A stretch of 64,000 nt of DNA from Virgibacillus_O sediminis (GTDB lineage Bacteria > Bacillota > Bacilli > Bacillales > Amphibacillaceae). A program made the position numbers and the translations under genes. Location of the stretch: positions 1-64,000 of the forward strand of contig NZ_JBHRRZ010000014.1 of assembly GCF_042643265.1 (NCBI RefSeq), written 5' to 3'. The notes below the pieces were generated by a model. That model was not told the DNA's origin. It saw only the letters and a program-made list of their open reading frames with translations, and ran no database searches. Of the stretch, positions 50,970-59,399 are shown one piece after another (the first letter of the stretch is position 1; the number at the start of each line of letters is the position of its first letter).

Positions 50970-52253
50970 ATGGACTGGAATAAAGAAAATAAGTTACGAA
51001 TATGCTCCGGTATGCTTATTTTGATTGCCTTGTTGGCAATTCCTTTCATTACCCCTATTCAAAAATATATTTCAATACCCACGGATATTGTTACTTTTGA
51101 AGGACAGACCCCCGTAGAGTTGCCAGAATTTGGAGGTAACGCTTCACTCAATACAGCCGATGACAGTATACAGGCTATAGATAGTTCCGGCTTCTATGCT
51201 AAAGAGCCGGGAGAAAGCGAACTCTTTTACGAAGTTGCAGGTTTTCCTGTCAAAAAAGTTAATGTTTCCGTTCTAGAGGATGTTGAGGTAATCCCGGGCG
51301 GGCAATCCATTGGAGTTCAACTAAATACACTTGGTGTTCTAGTGGTAGGACACCATTTGGTAAATGGTCCTAATGGAACAGCCTCTCCAGGAGAAGAGGC
51401 TGATATTAAAGTCGGAGACATGATTGTTGAAATAAATGGAGAACCGATCAAATCAATGGAAGAGGTAAAACCACTTGTAGAAGAAGCCGGTAAAAACCAG
51501 GAGAATCTCAAGGTCACCTTAAAAAGGGGAGATGAAACCATTGATACAACACTTGAACCGGTGCTTGATAAGAAGGAAAATGATTATAAAATTGGTGTTT
51601 ATATAAGGGATTCAGCAGCAGGTATAGGTACCATGACTTTTTATGACCCAAAGTCCCATAACTATGGCGCCCTTGGACATGTCATATCAGATATGGATAC
51701 CCAAAAACCGATTGAAATTAATGATGGCACAATTGTTCGATCATCTGTTACCTCTATAGAGAAAGGTAATAATGGCACTCCCGGTGAAAAGCAAGCGAAA
51801 TTTTCCTTAAAGGAAAACCGGATTGGAACTATAACAAAAAATAGTCCGTTTGGCATTTTTGGCGAACTGAATAATCCGATTGAGAATGGAAACTATGACG
51901 AGCCAATGCCTGTAGCTCTCTCCCATGAAGTGGAAGAAGGGCCGGCAAAGATATTAACTGTGCTGGAGGGGGAAAAAGTAGAGGAATTTGATGTAGAAGT
52001 AGTAAGCAGTGTCCCTCAAAAGTTTCCAGCTACAAAAGGAATGGTCATCCAGATCAGTGATGAGAGATTATTGGATAAGACTGGCGGAATTGTACAGGGA
52101 ATGAGCGGTAGTCCGATCATCCAGAACGGAAAAATAATAGGTGCAGTTACACATGTGTTTGTAAACGATCCCACTTCTGGTTATGGTGTCCATATCGAAT
52201 GGATGCTGCAGGAGGCTGGAGTGGATATATACAATCAGGAGAAAGCCAGCTAA
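50970..52253 (+). CDS. spoIVB: Stage IV sporulation serine peptidase SpoIVB
   Basis: A 427-residue S55 peptidase made in the forespore and released into the intermembrane space, where it cuts SpoIVFA to trigger sigma-K processing. N-terminal membrane/signal helix (ICSGMLILIALLAIPFITP), PDZ domain (about 115-200, VGDMIVEINGEPIKS), and peptidase domain with His237 (GHVISDMD) and Ser381 (GMSGSPII). The ATG at 50970 follows GAGGAGAG; the long frame from 50793 is not used. Upstream of spo0A as in all Bacilli. Confidence 0.96.
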   Translation: MDWNKENKLRICSGMLILIALLAIPFITPIQKYISIPTDIVTFEGQTPVELPEFGGNASLNTADDSIQAIDSSGFYAKEPGESELFYEVAGFPVKKVNVSVLEDVEVIPGGQSIGVQLNTLGVLVVGHHLVNGPNGTASPGEEADIKVGDMIVEINGEPIKSMEEVKPLVEEAGKNQENLKVTLKRGDETIDTTLEPVLDKKENDYKIGVYIRDSAAGIGTMTFYDPKSHNYGALGHVISDMDTQKPIEINDGTIVRSSVTSIEKGNNGTPGEKQAKFSLKENRIGTITKNSPFGIFGELNNPIENGNYDEPMPVALSHEVEEGPAKILTVLEGEKVEEFDVEVVSSVPQKFPATKGMVIQISDERLLDKTGGIVQGMSGSPIIQNGKIIGAVTHVFVNDPTSGYGVHIEWMLQEAGVDIYNQEKAS

Positions 52254-52256
52254 GTT

Positions 52257-52296
52257 AAGACTTGCTTTGGATTAAGTTCCATCGCAAGTCTTTTTT
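52257..52296 (+). terminator. Terminator after spoIVB
   Basis: AAGACTTGC (52257-52265) pairs GCAAGTCTT (52284-52292), then T run. Confidence 0.85.
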
Positions 52297-52327
52297 ATAA
52301 AATTTTTAACATTTATATGGAAAATTA

Positions 52328-52336
52328 TGCTATACT
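52328..52336 (+). promoter_or_regulatory. Candidate vegetative (sigma-A) promoter of spo0A
   Basis: TGCTATACT is an extended -10 element; TTAACA at 52306 is a possible -35 at 19 bases. It lies upstream of the sigma-H promoter, as Pv does in B. subtilis spo0A. Confidence 0.5.
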
Positions 52337-52353
52337 TCATTTATGAAATATTA

Positions 52354-52362
52354 TTCGACAAA
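52354..52362 (-). promoter_or_regulatory. 0A box upstream of spo0A
   Basis: The minus strand reads TTTGTCGAA, a perfect match to the Spo0A~P binding consensus TTTGTCRAA. It lies between the two spo0A promoters, consistent with autoregulation. Confidence 0.8.
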
Positions 52363-52455
52363 ACTGCAATATTTATAGCAAATCATGGCGTAATTCTTCG
52401 ATAATTAAAGTATAAGGAAGATAAATAAAAATAAACCAATGTTTTTCCAAAATAT

Positions 52456-52484
52456 GAAGGATATTTAAATCTTTTGTTGAATAT
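52456..52484 (+). promoter_or_regulatory. Sigma-H promoter of spo0A
   Basis: GAAGGATAT (52456-52464), 11 bases, GTTGAATAT (52476-52484): every position fits the sigma-H consensus RnAGGAwWW-N11-RnnGAATww. The start codon is 46 bases downstream. TTTGTTGAA (52473-52481), one mismatch from a 0A box, overlaps the -10. Confidence 0.85.
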
Positions 52485-52529
52485 ATACTATGGGTAAAAG
52501 ACAGTATTAGATAAGGGAGGACTTTTTTG

Positions 52530-53309
52530 GTGGAAAAAATTTCTGTTTGTCTTGTTGACGACAATAAAGAGCTCGTACAACTTATGGAGGATTATTTTGA
52601 GGAACAATCGGACATTGAAGTGATTGGAACTGCATATAATGGCAGGGACTGTTTGAATATGCTGGAGGATCTGCAGCCTGATGTTGTTATTCTGGATATA
52701 ATTATGCCGCATATTGACGGACTGGCTGTATTGAATACCCTAAAATCATCAGACAGGGAGAAAACCCCTCAGGTTATTATGCTCACTGCTTTCGGCCAGG
52801 AAGAAGTTATGAAGAAGGCGGTGGCATTAGGGGCATCTTATTTTGTATTAAAACCTTTTGATTTGGGTCATCTTGCCGATCAGATCCGTCAAATTGAAGG
52901 CAATTCTGCTACTCCTTCCAATTCAAGGAATTTAATTAGAAAAGAGAAACAAGGTAAGGACATTGAAGCAAGCATCACCAATATTATTCATGAGATAGGC
53001 GTACCGGCCCATATTAAGGGTTACATGTATCTGCGTGAGGCGATCACTATGGTTTATAATGATATCGAATTACTCGGTTCTGTCACAAAAGTTCTATATC
53101 CGGACATTGCAAAGAAATTCAATACCACTGCTTCCCGGGTGGAAAGGGCTATACGCCATGCAATTGAAGTAGCCTGGAGTCGAGGGAACATTGATTCCAT
53201 TTCCGCCTTGTTCGGTTATACGGTAAATGTATCTAAGGCAAAACCGACCAACTCCGAATTTATAGCAATGGTGGCAGATAGGCTGCGGCTGGAACACAGG
53301 GCGAGTTGA
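52530..53309 (+). CDS. spo0A: Sporulation master regulator Spo0A
   Basis: A 259-residue response regulator that commits the cell to sporulation. Receiver domain (1-125) has the acidic pocket Asp10, Asp11 and phospho-acceptor Asp56 in VVILDIIMPHIDG, plus the switch Thr (MLTAFG) and Lys (LKPFD). The C-terminal DNA-binding domain (about 150-259) includes HEIGVPAHIKGYMYLREAI and the recognition segment NTTASRVERAIRHAIEVAW. Start GTG at 52530 with GGGAGG nine bases upstream, as in B. subtilis; a TTG directly before (52527) is an alternative. Confidence 0.98.
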   Translation: MEKISVCLVDDNKELVQLMEDYFEEQSDIEVIGTAYNGRDCLNMLEDLQPDVVILDIIMPHIDGLAVLNTLKSSDREKTPQVIMLTAFGQEEVMKKAVALGASYFVLKPFDLGHLADQIRQIEGNSATPSNSRNLIRKEKQGKDIEASITNIIHEIGVPAHIKGYMYLREAITMVYNDIELLGSVTKVLYPDIAKKFNTTASRVERAIRHAIEVAWSRGNIDSISALFGYTVNVSKAKPTNSEFIAMVADRLRLEHRAS

Positions 53310-53321
53310 ACAGAGGAATCA

Positions 53322-53372
53322 AAAAATATTACTGTACATGGGTGGGCCACCTATATACAGTAATATTTTTTA
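53322..53372. terminator. Bidirectional terminator between spo0A and the aspartate kinase gene
   Basis: AAAAATATTACTGTA (53322-53336) pairs TACAGTAATATTTTT (53356-53370), with a smaller GGTGG/CCACC stem inside. Confidence 0.88.
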
Positions 53373-53385
53373 GTCCTTTGCTATT

Positions 53386-54732
53386 TTATTCGAAAAAGGC
53401 AGTATACAAAGATTGAAGTGCTCTTTGCAGTCCTTCCGACTCGATTCCGAACATCATCGAAACCTCCGAAGAACCTTGGTTAATCATTTCAATGTTGACA
53501 TTGGCGGTAGAGATAGCTGTCGTTGCCCGCTGAGCAATGCCGATCGTGCTTACTAAGCCTTCACCTACAACCATGATCATAGCAAGATCCCGATGGATGT
53601 CTATTTTCTCAGGCTGCAGTTCTTTTTTCATCCGTTCCATTACCCTTTTTTCCTTTTCTGGTGTCAAAAGGCTTTCACGGATAATAATGGACATATCATC
53701 AATGCCTGATGGAGCGTGCTCAAATGAAACCTCTTCATCCTCCAGAATTTGAAACAGCTTGCGTCCAAAACCAACTTCCCTGTTCATCAGGAATTTGCTT
53801 ATATAGATGCTGCAAAAGCCGGTGTCACTAGCAATGCCGACCACGCATTTATCACTTTCTTTTTTCTCTGCCACGATATTTGTCCCTGGTGCCTGCGGAT
53901 TATTAGTATTCTTGATACAGACAGGAATCCCTTTTTCAAACGCAGGTATCAGCGCTTCATCATGGAAAACGGAGAAGCCTGCATAGGAAAGTTCCCGCAT
54001 TTCCCGATACGTTAAGGTAGTGATTTCTTTCGGGTTGTCCACAAGCGTAGGGTTTACCGTAAAAACAGAGTCGACATCTGTGAAATTCTCATACATATCA
54101 GCTTTTACTCCGGCCGCTATAATCGCGCCGGTGATATCTGATCCGCCCCTTGAAAAGGTAATGAGCTCTCCTTCTTTTGTATAACCGAAAAATCCGGGAA
54201 TGACAAAAATTCCGTCTTTTTCCCTTAAAGAATAGATCTTTGAAAAGCTTTCCTTCAATATATGTGCATTTCCCGGGTCATTGCTTACAATGATCCCTGC
54301 TTCTTGAGGATTTATGTAAGATGCATTTTCTCCGACTGATTGCAGATAAGCACTCAGGATTTTTGCCGAGCTGTCTTCTCCTACAGCTTTCAAAGCGTCC
54401 AGCTTTAACTCGATCGAGGTATCTTTTCTTAGGACTTCTTGAATTGTTCCCTCAATATCATCCAGGATATTTTGAGGAAGGCCCAGATCATCGACAATCT
54501 CCTTGAATCGGTCCATTACCTTTACAATATGCTGGTCATAGTCTTTACCATCCCTATAAGAATCTCCCAATTGAATGAGCATATCTGTAACCTTTTCATC
54601 ACCCGAATATCTTTTACCCGGTGCTGAAACTACCACAAATTTCCGATCGGCATCCGAACGGATAATATCTCCTACTTTTTGTAACTGTACTGCATTAGCG
54701 ACAGAACTGCCGCCAAATTTAGCGACTTTCAT
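53386..54732 (-). CDS. Aspartate kinase (class III type, YclM/ThrD-like)
   Basis: A 448-residue enzyme making aspartyl phosphate, the first step to lysine, threonine and methionine. N-terminal KFGGSSVANAVQLQKVGDII, kinase motif FSRGGSDITGAIIAAGV near residue 197, and two C-terminal ACT domains (about 310-448), the last with VGEGLVSTIGIAQRATTAIS. Length and motifs fit the monofunctional AK III type (threonine/lysine-sensitive in B. subtilis) rather than the two-subunit AK I/II. No lysine riboswitch is seen upstream. B. subtilis has no such gene between spo0A and yqzF. Confidence 0.93.
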   Translation of the reverse strand: MKVAKFGGSSVANAVQLQKVGDIIRSDADRKFVVVSAPGKRYSGDEKVTDMLIQLGDSYRDGKDYDQHIVKVMDRFKEIVDDLGLPQNILDDIEGTIQEVLRKDTSIELKLDALKAVGEDSSAKILSAYLQSVGENASYINPQEAGIIVSNDPGNAHILKESFSKIYSLREKDGIFVIPGFFGYTKEGELITFSRGGSDITGAIIAAGVKADMYENFTDVDSVFTVNPTLVDNPKEITTLTYREMRELSYAGFSVFHDEALIPAFEKGIPVCIKNTNNPQAPGTNIVAEKKESDKCVVGIASDTGFCSIYISKFLMNREVGFGRKLFQILEDEEVSFEHAPSGIDDMSIIIRESLLTPEKEKRVMERMKKELQPEKIDIHRDLAMIMVVGEGLVSTIGIAQRATTAISTANVNIEMINQGSSEVSMMFGIESEGLQRALQSLYTAFFE

Positions 54733-54824
54733 TCAATTTCCCCCTACAATGAATATTTTTATTTTTTTATCATAACACAGCTTCCAATGAGTGTTAAGTA
54801 AGACCGGGTAAAGCTGTTCCGATC

Positions 54825-55055
54825 TTACTTCGATCCTTTATCTTTCTGCTGCCTTTTTCGATCCCGGTGGACAACGAAGCCAGCAATAAAGCCAATACCC
54901 ACTATAAAAAGAATTAGCCCTGCCACAAACTGGATACTACTAAGGAAAAAGATAGGATACACACTATCGAATAATGTATCTCTCATCAATTTAATCCCAA
55001 TGGCGGCAATAATTCCGGGAATAAGCAACACAGCAATTGCCACAATTCTGACCAT
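54825..55055 (-). CDS. yqzF: DUF2627 membrane protein YqzF
   Basis: A 76-residue protein with two membrane helices (IVAIAVLLIPGIIAAIGI and IQFVAGLILFIVGIGFIAGF) and a basic tail RDRKRQQKDKGSK. Size, topology and location between spo0A and bkdR match B. subtilis YqzF. Ribosome-binding site AGAGGGATC on the minus strand. Function unknown. A weak inverted repeat (AAGTAAGA/TCTTACTT, 54796-54830) covers its stop. Confidence 0.88.
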   Translation of the reverse strand: MVRIVAIAVLLIPGIIAAIGIKLMRDTLFDSVYPIFFLSSIQFVAGLILFIVGIGFIAGFVVHRDRKRQQKDKGSK

Positions 55056-55189
55056 AATGATCCCTCTTTAATTTATAAACTTTTATAAGTATAACAAAAA
55101 TTGTTTTATATAGAAACAATGCTTTACTTGCTAAGACATGCACGTTATCGTATGATGAAATCATGCAAATTCATGCAAGGTGGGGTGCT

Positions 55190-57250
55190 ATGAAACGTGT
55201 TCTTATTGTTGGTGCAGGCAAAGGGGGAACAGCTCTGCTGAAGATCCTTCATGCTGCTAATAAAATGCATATAATTGCAATTGTTGATAGCAGAGAGGAA
55301 GCTCCAGGTCTAAAACTTGCAGCGGAATATGGGATTACAGCGGGCCGTGATTGGTCAAACTGGATAAATGAAGCAGATATTATTGTAGAAGCTACCGGGG
55401 ATGAAAGGGTACTTGATGAATTAATTCATAAAAGAGGCCGTCATGCTGTCGTCATTCCGGGTTCGGTTGCTTATATCATTTCCGAGTTGTTTGAGGAGAA
55501 GGAGTCATTATTCCAACAACTGAGAGCACAAATGAGAAACCAGGATCGAATTTTGAACAATATCCGCGATGGAATGATTGTCATTGATAATAAAGGAATC
55601 GTACAATTCGTAAATAAAAGCGCGGAGAGAATAGTGGATATTAAGAAGGAAGATTTTATAGGAAAACATATTGAGCTAGTCGTTCCAAATACCAGGCTTC
55701 CCCAGGTTCTGCGCAGTGAAAGGAAAGAAGTTAATCAGAAACTGTTGCTAGGGAATGGGAAAAAGGTCATAACCACCAGAATACCTTTCGCTGATTCGGA
55801 GAATAACCTTGTCGGTGCTTTTTCCGTTTTTAAGGATATTACGGAGGTAGTGAATTTAGCGGAAGAAAATACGGATCTGAAAGAAATTAAGACCATGCTG
55901 GAAGCTATTATCCAATCTTCTGATGAAGCAATAAGCGTTGCTGATGAACATGGAAACGGATTGATGATCAATCCTGCTTATACCAGAATCACAGGTCTCA
56001 AAGAATCAGAAATTATCGGAAAACCCGCAACCACGGATATTTCTGAAGGCGAAAGTATGCATATGAAAGTGCTCAAAACAAGGAGACCGGTGAGAGGGGT
56101 ACGGATGAAACTGGGGCCATCGAAGAAGGATGTGGTTGTGAATGTAGCTCCCATCATTGTGGATGGAAAGATTAAAGGCAGTGTGGGTGTGCTACATGAT
56201 GTGTCGGAAATACAATCATTAACCAAAGAATTACAGCGAGCCAGACAAATCATCCGTAATCTGGAAGCCAAATATTCTTTCAACGATATCATTGGAAATT
56301 CGCCTGAAATGAAACTTGCTCTTGAACAGGCAAAGGTTGGAGCGAAAACCCCGGCAACCGTCCTTCTGCGAGGAGAATCGGGGACCGGGAAAGAGCTCTT
56401 CGCACATGCCATCCATAATGAGAGTGACCGTAGGCATAATAAATTCATCCGTGTGAATTGTGCTGCTCTTGCCGAATCCATTCTGGAAAGTGAGTTGTTC
56501 GGCTATGAGGAAGGAGCTTTTTCAGGGGCAAAGCATGGCGGGAAGAAAGGTTTATTTGAAGAAGCAAACATGGGAAGTATTTTTCTGGATGAAATAGGAG
56601 AGCTCTCCCTAAATATGCAGGCAAAACTTCTTCGGGTCTTACAGGAAAATGAAATAGTCCGTGTCGGTGGGGCCGAACCAATTTCCTTAGACGTAAGGAT
56701 AATAGCCGCAACAAATGTTAATTTAGAGAAAGCTGTAATGGCAAAGGCATTTCGCGAAGATCTTTATTATCGGTTAAACCGTCTTCCTATCTTTATCCCT
56801 GCGCTTAGGGAAAGGGTAACTGATTTGCCTGCCCTAGCAGAGCATTCTATCCGGAAAATGAACCAGGATTACGGGAGAAGTGTCAATAGGTTGGAGCACG
56901 ATGCCTTAGATTATTTGAAAAGATATCATTGGCCGGGGAATATAAGGGAATTGGAGAATGTAATTGGACGGGCGATGATCTACATGGACATCGGCGAGGA
57001 AGTAATCAAGAAAGAACATCTCCCCTCACTGGGAGGCGGTTCCTCCATGAGGATGTCAAGGGAAGTTGGAGATATGAAGGAGAGAACGCTGCAACAAGCC
57101 ACAGAGGAGTTTGAACGTGAATTTATCCGGGCTGCATATAAAAGGAATGGCTATAATAAAACGAAAACTGCCAAAGAGTTAAATGTGTCTATTCGCAACC
57201 TATATTATAAGTTGGAAAAATATAACATAGATAAAAATAGCATGCAATAA
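55190..57250 (+). CDS. bkdR: Sigma-54-dependent activator of branched-chain keto acid catabolism, BkdR
   Basis: A 686-residue enhancer-binding protein. N-terminal Rossmann-like segment (RVLIVGAGKGGTALLKIL, residues 3-20; about 1-105), then two PAS domains (about 115-220 and 235-345), an AAA+ domain with Walker A GESGTGKE (about 394-401), the sigma-54 contact loop GAFSGA (442-447, instead of the usual GAFTGA) and Walker B GSIFLDEIGELS, and a C-terminal Fis-type helix-turn-helix (NKTKTAKELNVSIRNLYYKL). It drives transcription from the -12/-24 promoter just downstream. AAGGTGGGG precedes the ATG. Confidence 0.95.
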   Translation: MKRVLIVGAGKGGTALLKILHAANKMHIIAIVDSREEAPGLKLAAEYGITAGRDWSNWINEADIIVEATGDERVLDELIHKRGRHAVVIPGSVAYIISELFEEKESLFQQLRAQMRNQDRILNNIRDGMIVIDNKGIVQFVNKSAERIVDIKKEDFIGKHIELVVPNTRLPQVLRSERKEVNQKLLLGNGKKVITTRIPFADSENNLVGAFSVFKDITEVVNLAEENTDLKEIKTMLEAIIQSSDEAISVADEHGNGLMINPAYTRITGLKESEIIGKPATTDISEGESMHMKVLKTRRPVRGVRMKLGPSKKDVVVNVAPIIVDGKIKGSVGVLHDVSEIQSLTKELQRARQIIRNLEAKYSFNDIIGNSPEMKLALEQAKVGAKTPATVLLRGESGTGKELFAHAIHNESDRRHNKFIRVNCAALAESILESELFGYEEGAFSGAKHGGKKGLFEEANMGSIFLDEIGELSLNMQAKLLRVLQENEIVRVGGAEPISLDVRIIAATNVNLEKAVMAKAFREDLYYRLNRLPIFIPALRERVTDLPALAEHSIRKMNQDYGRSVNRLEHDALDYLKRYHWPGNIRELENVIGRAMIYMDIGEEVIKKEHLPSLGGGSSMRMSREVGDMKERTLQQATEEFEREFIRAAYKRNGYNKTKTAKELNVSIRNLYYKLEKYNIDKNSMQ

Positions 57251-57257
57251 ATTGCAT
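57242..57257 (+). promoter_or_regulatory. Palindrome upstream of the sigma-54 promoter, candidate BkdR site
   Basis: ATGCAAT-AA-ATTGCAT is a perfect 7-bp inverted repeat centred about 69 bp before the -24 element and covering the bkdR stop codon. Enhancer sites of sigma-54 activators are often palindromes in this distance range; assignment to BkdR is inference. Confidence 0.4.
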
Positions 57258-57292
57258 ATATGAAAAAAAGTTCATGTGGAGGAAGCCTTAAA

Positions 57293-57358
57293 ATGAAGCG
57301 TTTACAGTTAATTTTTATTGGCACGCTTTTTGCTTGGTTAATAGTGGGAAGGGGTTGA
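57293..57358 (+). CDS. Candidate 21-residue hydrophobic peptide spanning the sigma-54 promoter
   Basis: A 22-codon frame (21 residues: MKRLQLIFIGTLFAWLIVGR plus Gly) with a strong ribosome-binding site GGAGGAAG eight bases before its ATG. It would form one short membrane helix. It begins upstream of the -12/-24 elements and ends two bases before the ptb start, so it could be translated only from transcripts that read in from bkdR. It may be chance; no homology is known to me. Confidence 0.3.
   Translation: MKRLQLIFIGTLFAWLIVGRG
57318..57334 (+). promoter_or_regulatory. Sigma-54 (SigL) promoter of the bkd operon
   Basis: TTGGCAC (57318-57324), five bases, TTGCT (57330-57334): a full match to the -24/-12 consensus TTGGCACnnnnnTTGCw. 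The ptb start codon is 27 bases downstream. Confidence 0.95.
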
Positions 57359-57360
57359 AC

Positions 57361-58266
57361 ATGAGGGCATTATCATCTCTGAAAAGTATCATACCATCTC
57401 ATAAGAAGACAGTGGCTGTCGCTAACGCCGCAGATGCAAGTGTGTTGGCTGCAGTGAAGGCAGCCATGGATCAACAGGTATGCCATTTTATCCTGGTAGG
57501 TAATAAAACAGATATCTCAGCCGCTGCTCTACATGCAGGGTTGGATGTTATGCAGCCAGGTCTTGAAATAAGGCATATGGCCGATACTGATAAGGCTGCA
57601 AGAGAAGCTGTGGCTGCCGTGAAAAACCGGGAAGCTGAATTAGTAATGAAGGGTAATCTGCCAACTAAAAATTTATTGAGTGCAGTATTGGATAAGGATG
57701 CCGGCTTGAGGACTGGAAAGATACTGTCCCATTTGGCATTGTTTGAAATTCCTGCCTTAGATCGACTAGTACTTTTAAGTGATGCTGCCTTGAATATCCA
57801 ACCAAATTTGAAAGAAAAACAGCACATCATCCAAAATGCTAAGGAAGCAGCCAAAGCGATTGGGATTCCCATTCCTAGGATTGCTTTACTTGCTCCAGTA
57901 GAAACTGTTAATGAGTCGATGCAATCTACGATGGATGCTGCAATGTTGACTCAAATGAATAGACGAGGGCAGATCTCCGGTTGTATAATCGACGGTCCGC
58001 TAGCTTTTGACGCAGCGATCTCACGAAAAGCAGCAGAGCAGAAAGGTATAGATTCAGAAGTTGCCGGCATGGCAGATGTACTGGTTGTCCCAACTATAGA
58101 TGCTGGTAATATGCTTTATAAATCGTTCATTTATGTGGGTGGAGCAAAGGTAGCATCAATCGTCACTGGAGCAAAAGCTCCCGTTGTGCTTACTTCCCGG
58201 GCGGATTCTGCTGATAGTAAATTACATTCGTTAACGTTAGGTTTGGCGGTCGCCAACAAAACATAG
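57361..58266 (+). CDS. ptb: Phosphate butyryl (branched-chain acyl) transferase
   Basis: A 301-residue enzyme exchanging CoA for phosphate on branched-chain acyl-CoA, the step before Buk. Family features: ADTDKAAREAVAAVKNREAELVMKGNLPT and, near the end, GMADVLVVPTIDAGNMLYKSF and GAKAPVVLTSRADS. B. subtilis name yqiS/ptb. AAGGGG lies six bases before the ATG at 57361; the frame opens at a TTG at 57334 inside the promoter. First main gene of the sigma-54 operon. Confidence 0.95.
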   Translation: MRALSSLKSIIPSHKKTVAVANAADASVLAAVKAAMDQQVCHFILVGNKTDISAAALHAGLDVMQPGLEIRHMADTDKAAREAVAAVKNREAELVMKGNLPTKNLLSAVLDKDAGLRTGKILSHLALFEIPALDRLVLLSDAALNIQPNLKEKQHIIQNAKEAAKAIGIPIPRIALLAPVETVNESMQSTMDAAMLTQMNRRGQISGCIIDGPLAFDAAISRKAAEQKGIDSEVAGMADVLVVPTIDAGNMLYKSFIYVGGAKVASIVTGAKAPVVLTSRADSADSKLHSLTLGLAVANKT

Positions 58267-58278
58267 GAGGCAATAATG

Positions 58279-59385
58279 ATGGAGATATTCAGTTACATGG
58301 AAAAATTTGATTATGAGCAATTAGTGTTCTGCCAAGATAAAAATTCTGGGTTGAAAGCTATTATTGCAATCCACGACACTACTCTGGGACCTGCGCTTGG
58401 CGGGACTAGGATGTGGACATATCAGTCGGAAGAAGAGGCTGTTGAAGACGCCTTGCGGCTGGCTAAGGGAATGACATATAAGAATGCTGCAGCTGGTCTC
58501 GATTTGGGAGGCGGTAAAACAGTTATAATAGGGAATCCTAAAACGGATAAAAATCCGGAAATGTTCAGGGCTTTCGGCCGGTATATCCAGGGGCTGAATG
58601 GCAGGTATATTACAGCAGAGGATGTAGGGACCACCGAAGAAGATATGGATCTTATCCACTTGGAAACGGACTATGTAACGGGCGTCTCCAAAACATCCGG
58701 TTCTTCTGGCAACCCTTCGCCTGTCACTGCTTATGGTGTATATAAAGGGATGAAAGCTGCTGCCAAAGCCGCCTATGGGGACGACTCTCTTCAAGGGAGG
58801 ACGGTCGCAGTACAGGGGATAGGGAATGTAGCTTACAAACTTTGTGAATTCCTTTATGAAGAAGGCGCAAATTTAATTGTCACCGACATTAATAAGGAAG
58901 CAGTAAATCGTGCGGTTGAGGCATTTGGGGCCAAGGCAGTAGATCCACAGGATATTTATGAGTTGGATTGCGACATTTATGCTCCATGTGCCCTGGGCGC
59001 AACCATAAATGATGATACAATATCAAAGCTGAAAGCTAAAGTGATTGCCGGTTCTGCCAATAATCAGCTTAAAAATTCCGAACATGGGAGAATTATTCAT
59101 GAAAAGGGTATAATTTATGCTCCTGATTATGTAATAAATTCTGGCGGTGTCATTAATGTGGCCGATGAGCTTCAGGGCTATAATCCAGAAAGGGCTATGA
59201 AGAAGGTAGAGACCATTTATGACAGCCTCACCAGAGTCTTCGAAATTTCAGAACGGGATAATATTCCAACGAACATTGCGGCAGATCGTATGGCTGAAGA
59301 GAGAATCCAATCGGTCAGGAAATCCAGGAATCAGTTTCTGCTCAACAATCACCATATTTTGAGCAGGAAATTTAATAATAGATAG
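58279..59385 (+). CDS. bcd: Leucine (branched-chain amino acid) dehydrogenase
   Basis: A 368-residue NAD-dependent enzyme deaminating Leu, Ile and Val to the 2-oxo acids used by the Bkd complex. Catalytic Lys in the loop ALGGTRMW...GMTYKNAAAGLDLGGGK near residue 80, NAD loop QGIGNVAYKLCEFL, and VINSGGVINVADEL. Start at the second of two ATGs (58279), eight bases after AGGAGG. 12 bases after ptb. Confidence 0.97.
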   Translation: MEIFSYMEKFDYEQLVFCQDKNSGLKAIIAIHDTTLGPALGGTRMWTYQSEEEAVEDALRLAKGMTYKNAAAGLDLGGGKTVIIGNPKTDKNPEMFRAFGRYIQGLNGRYITAEDVGTTEEDMDLIHLETDYVTGVSKTSGSSGNPSPVTAYGVYKGMKAAAKAAYGDDSLQGRTVAVQGIGNVAYKLCEFLYEEGANLIVTDINKEAVNRAVEAFGAKAVDPQDIYELDCDIYAPCALGATINDDTISKLKAKVIAGSANNQLKNSEHGRIIHEKGIIYAPDYVINSGGVINVADELQGYNPERAMKKVETIYDSLTRVFEISERDNIPTNIAADRMAEERIQSVRKSRNQFLLNNHHILSRKFNNR

Positions 59386-59399
59386 TAATGGAGGTTTGT

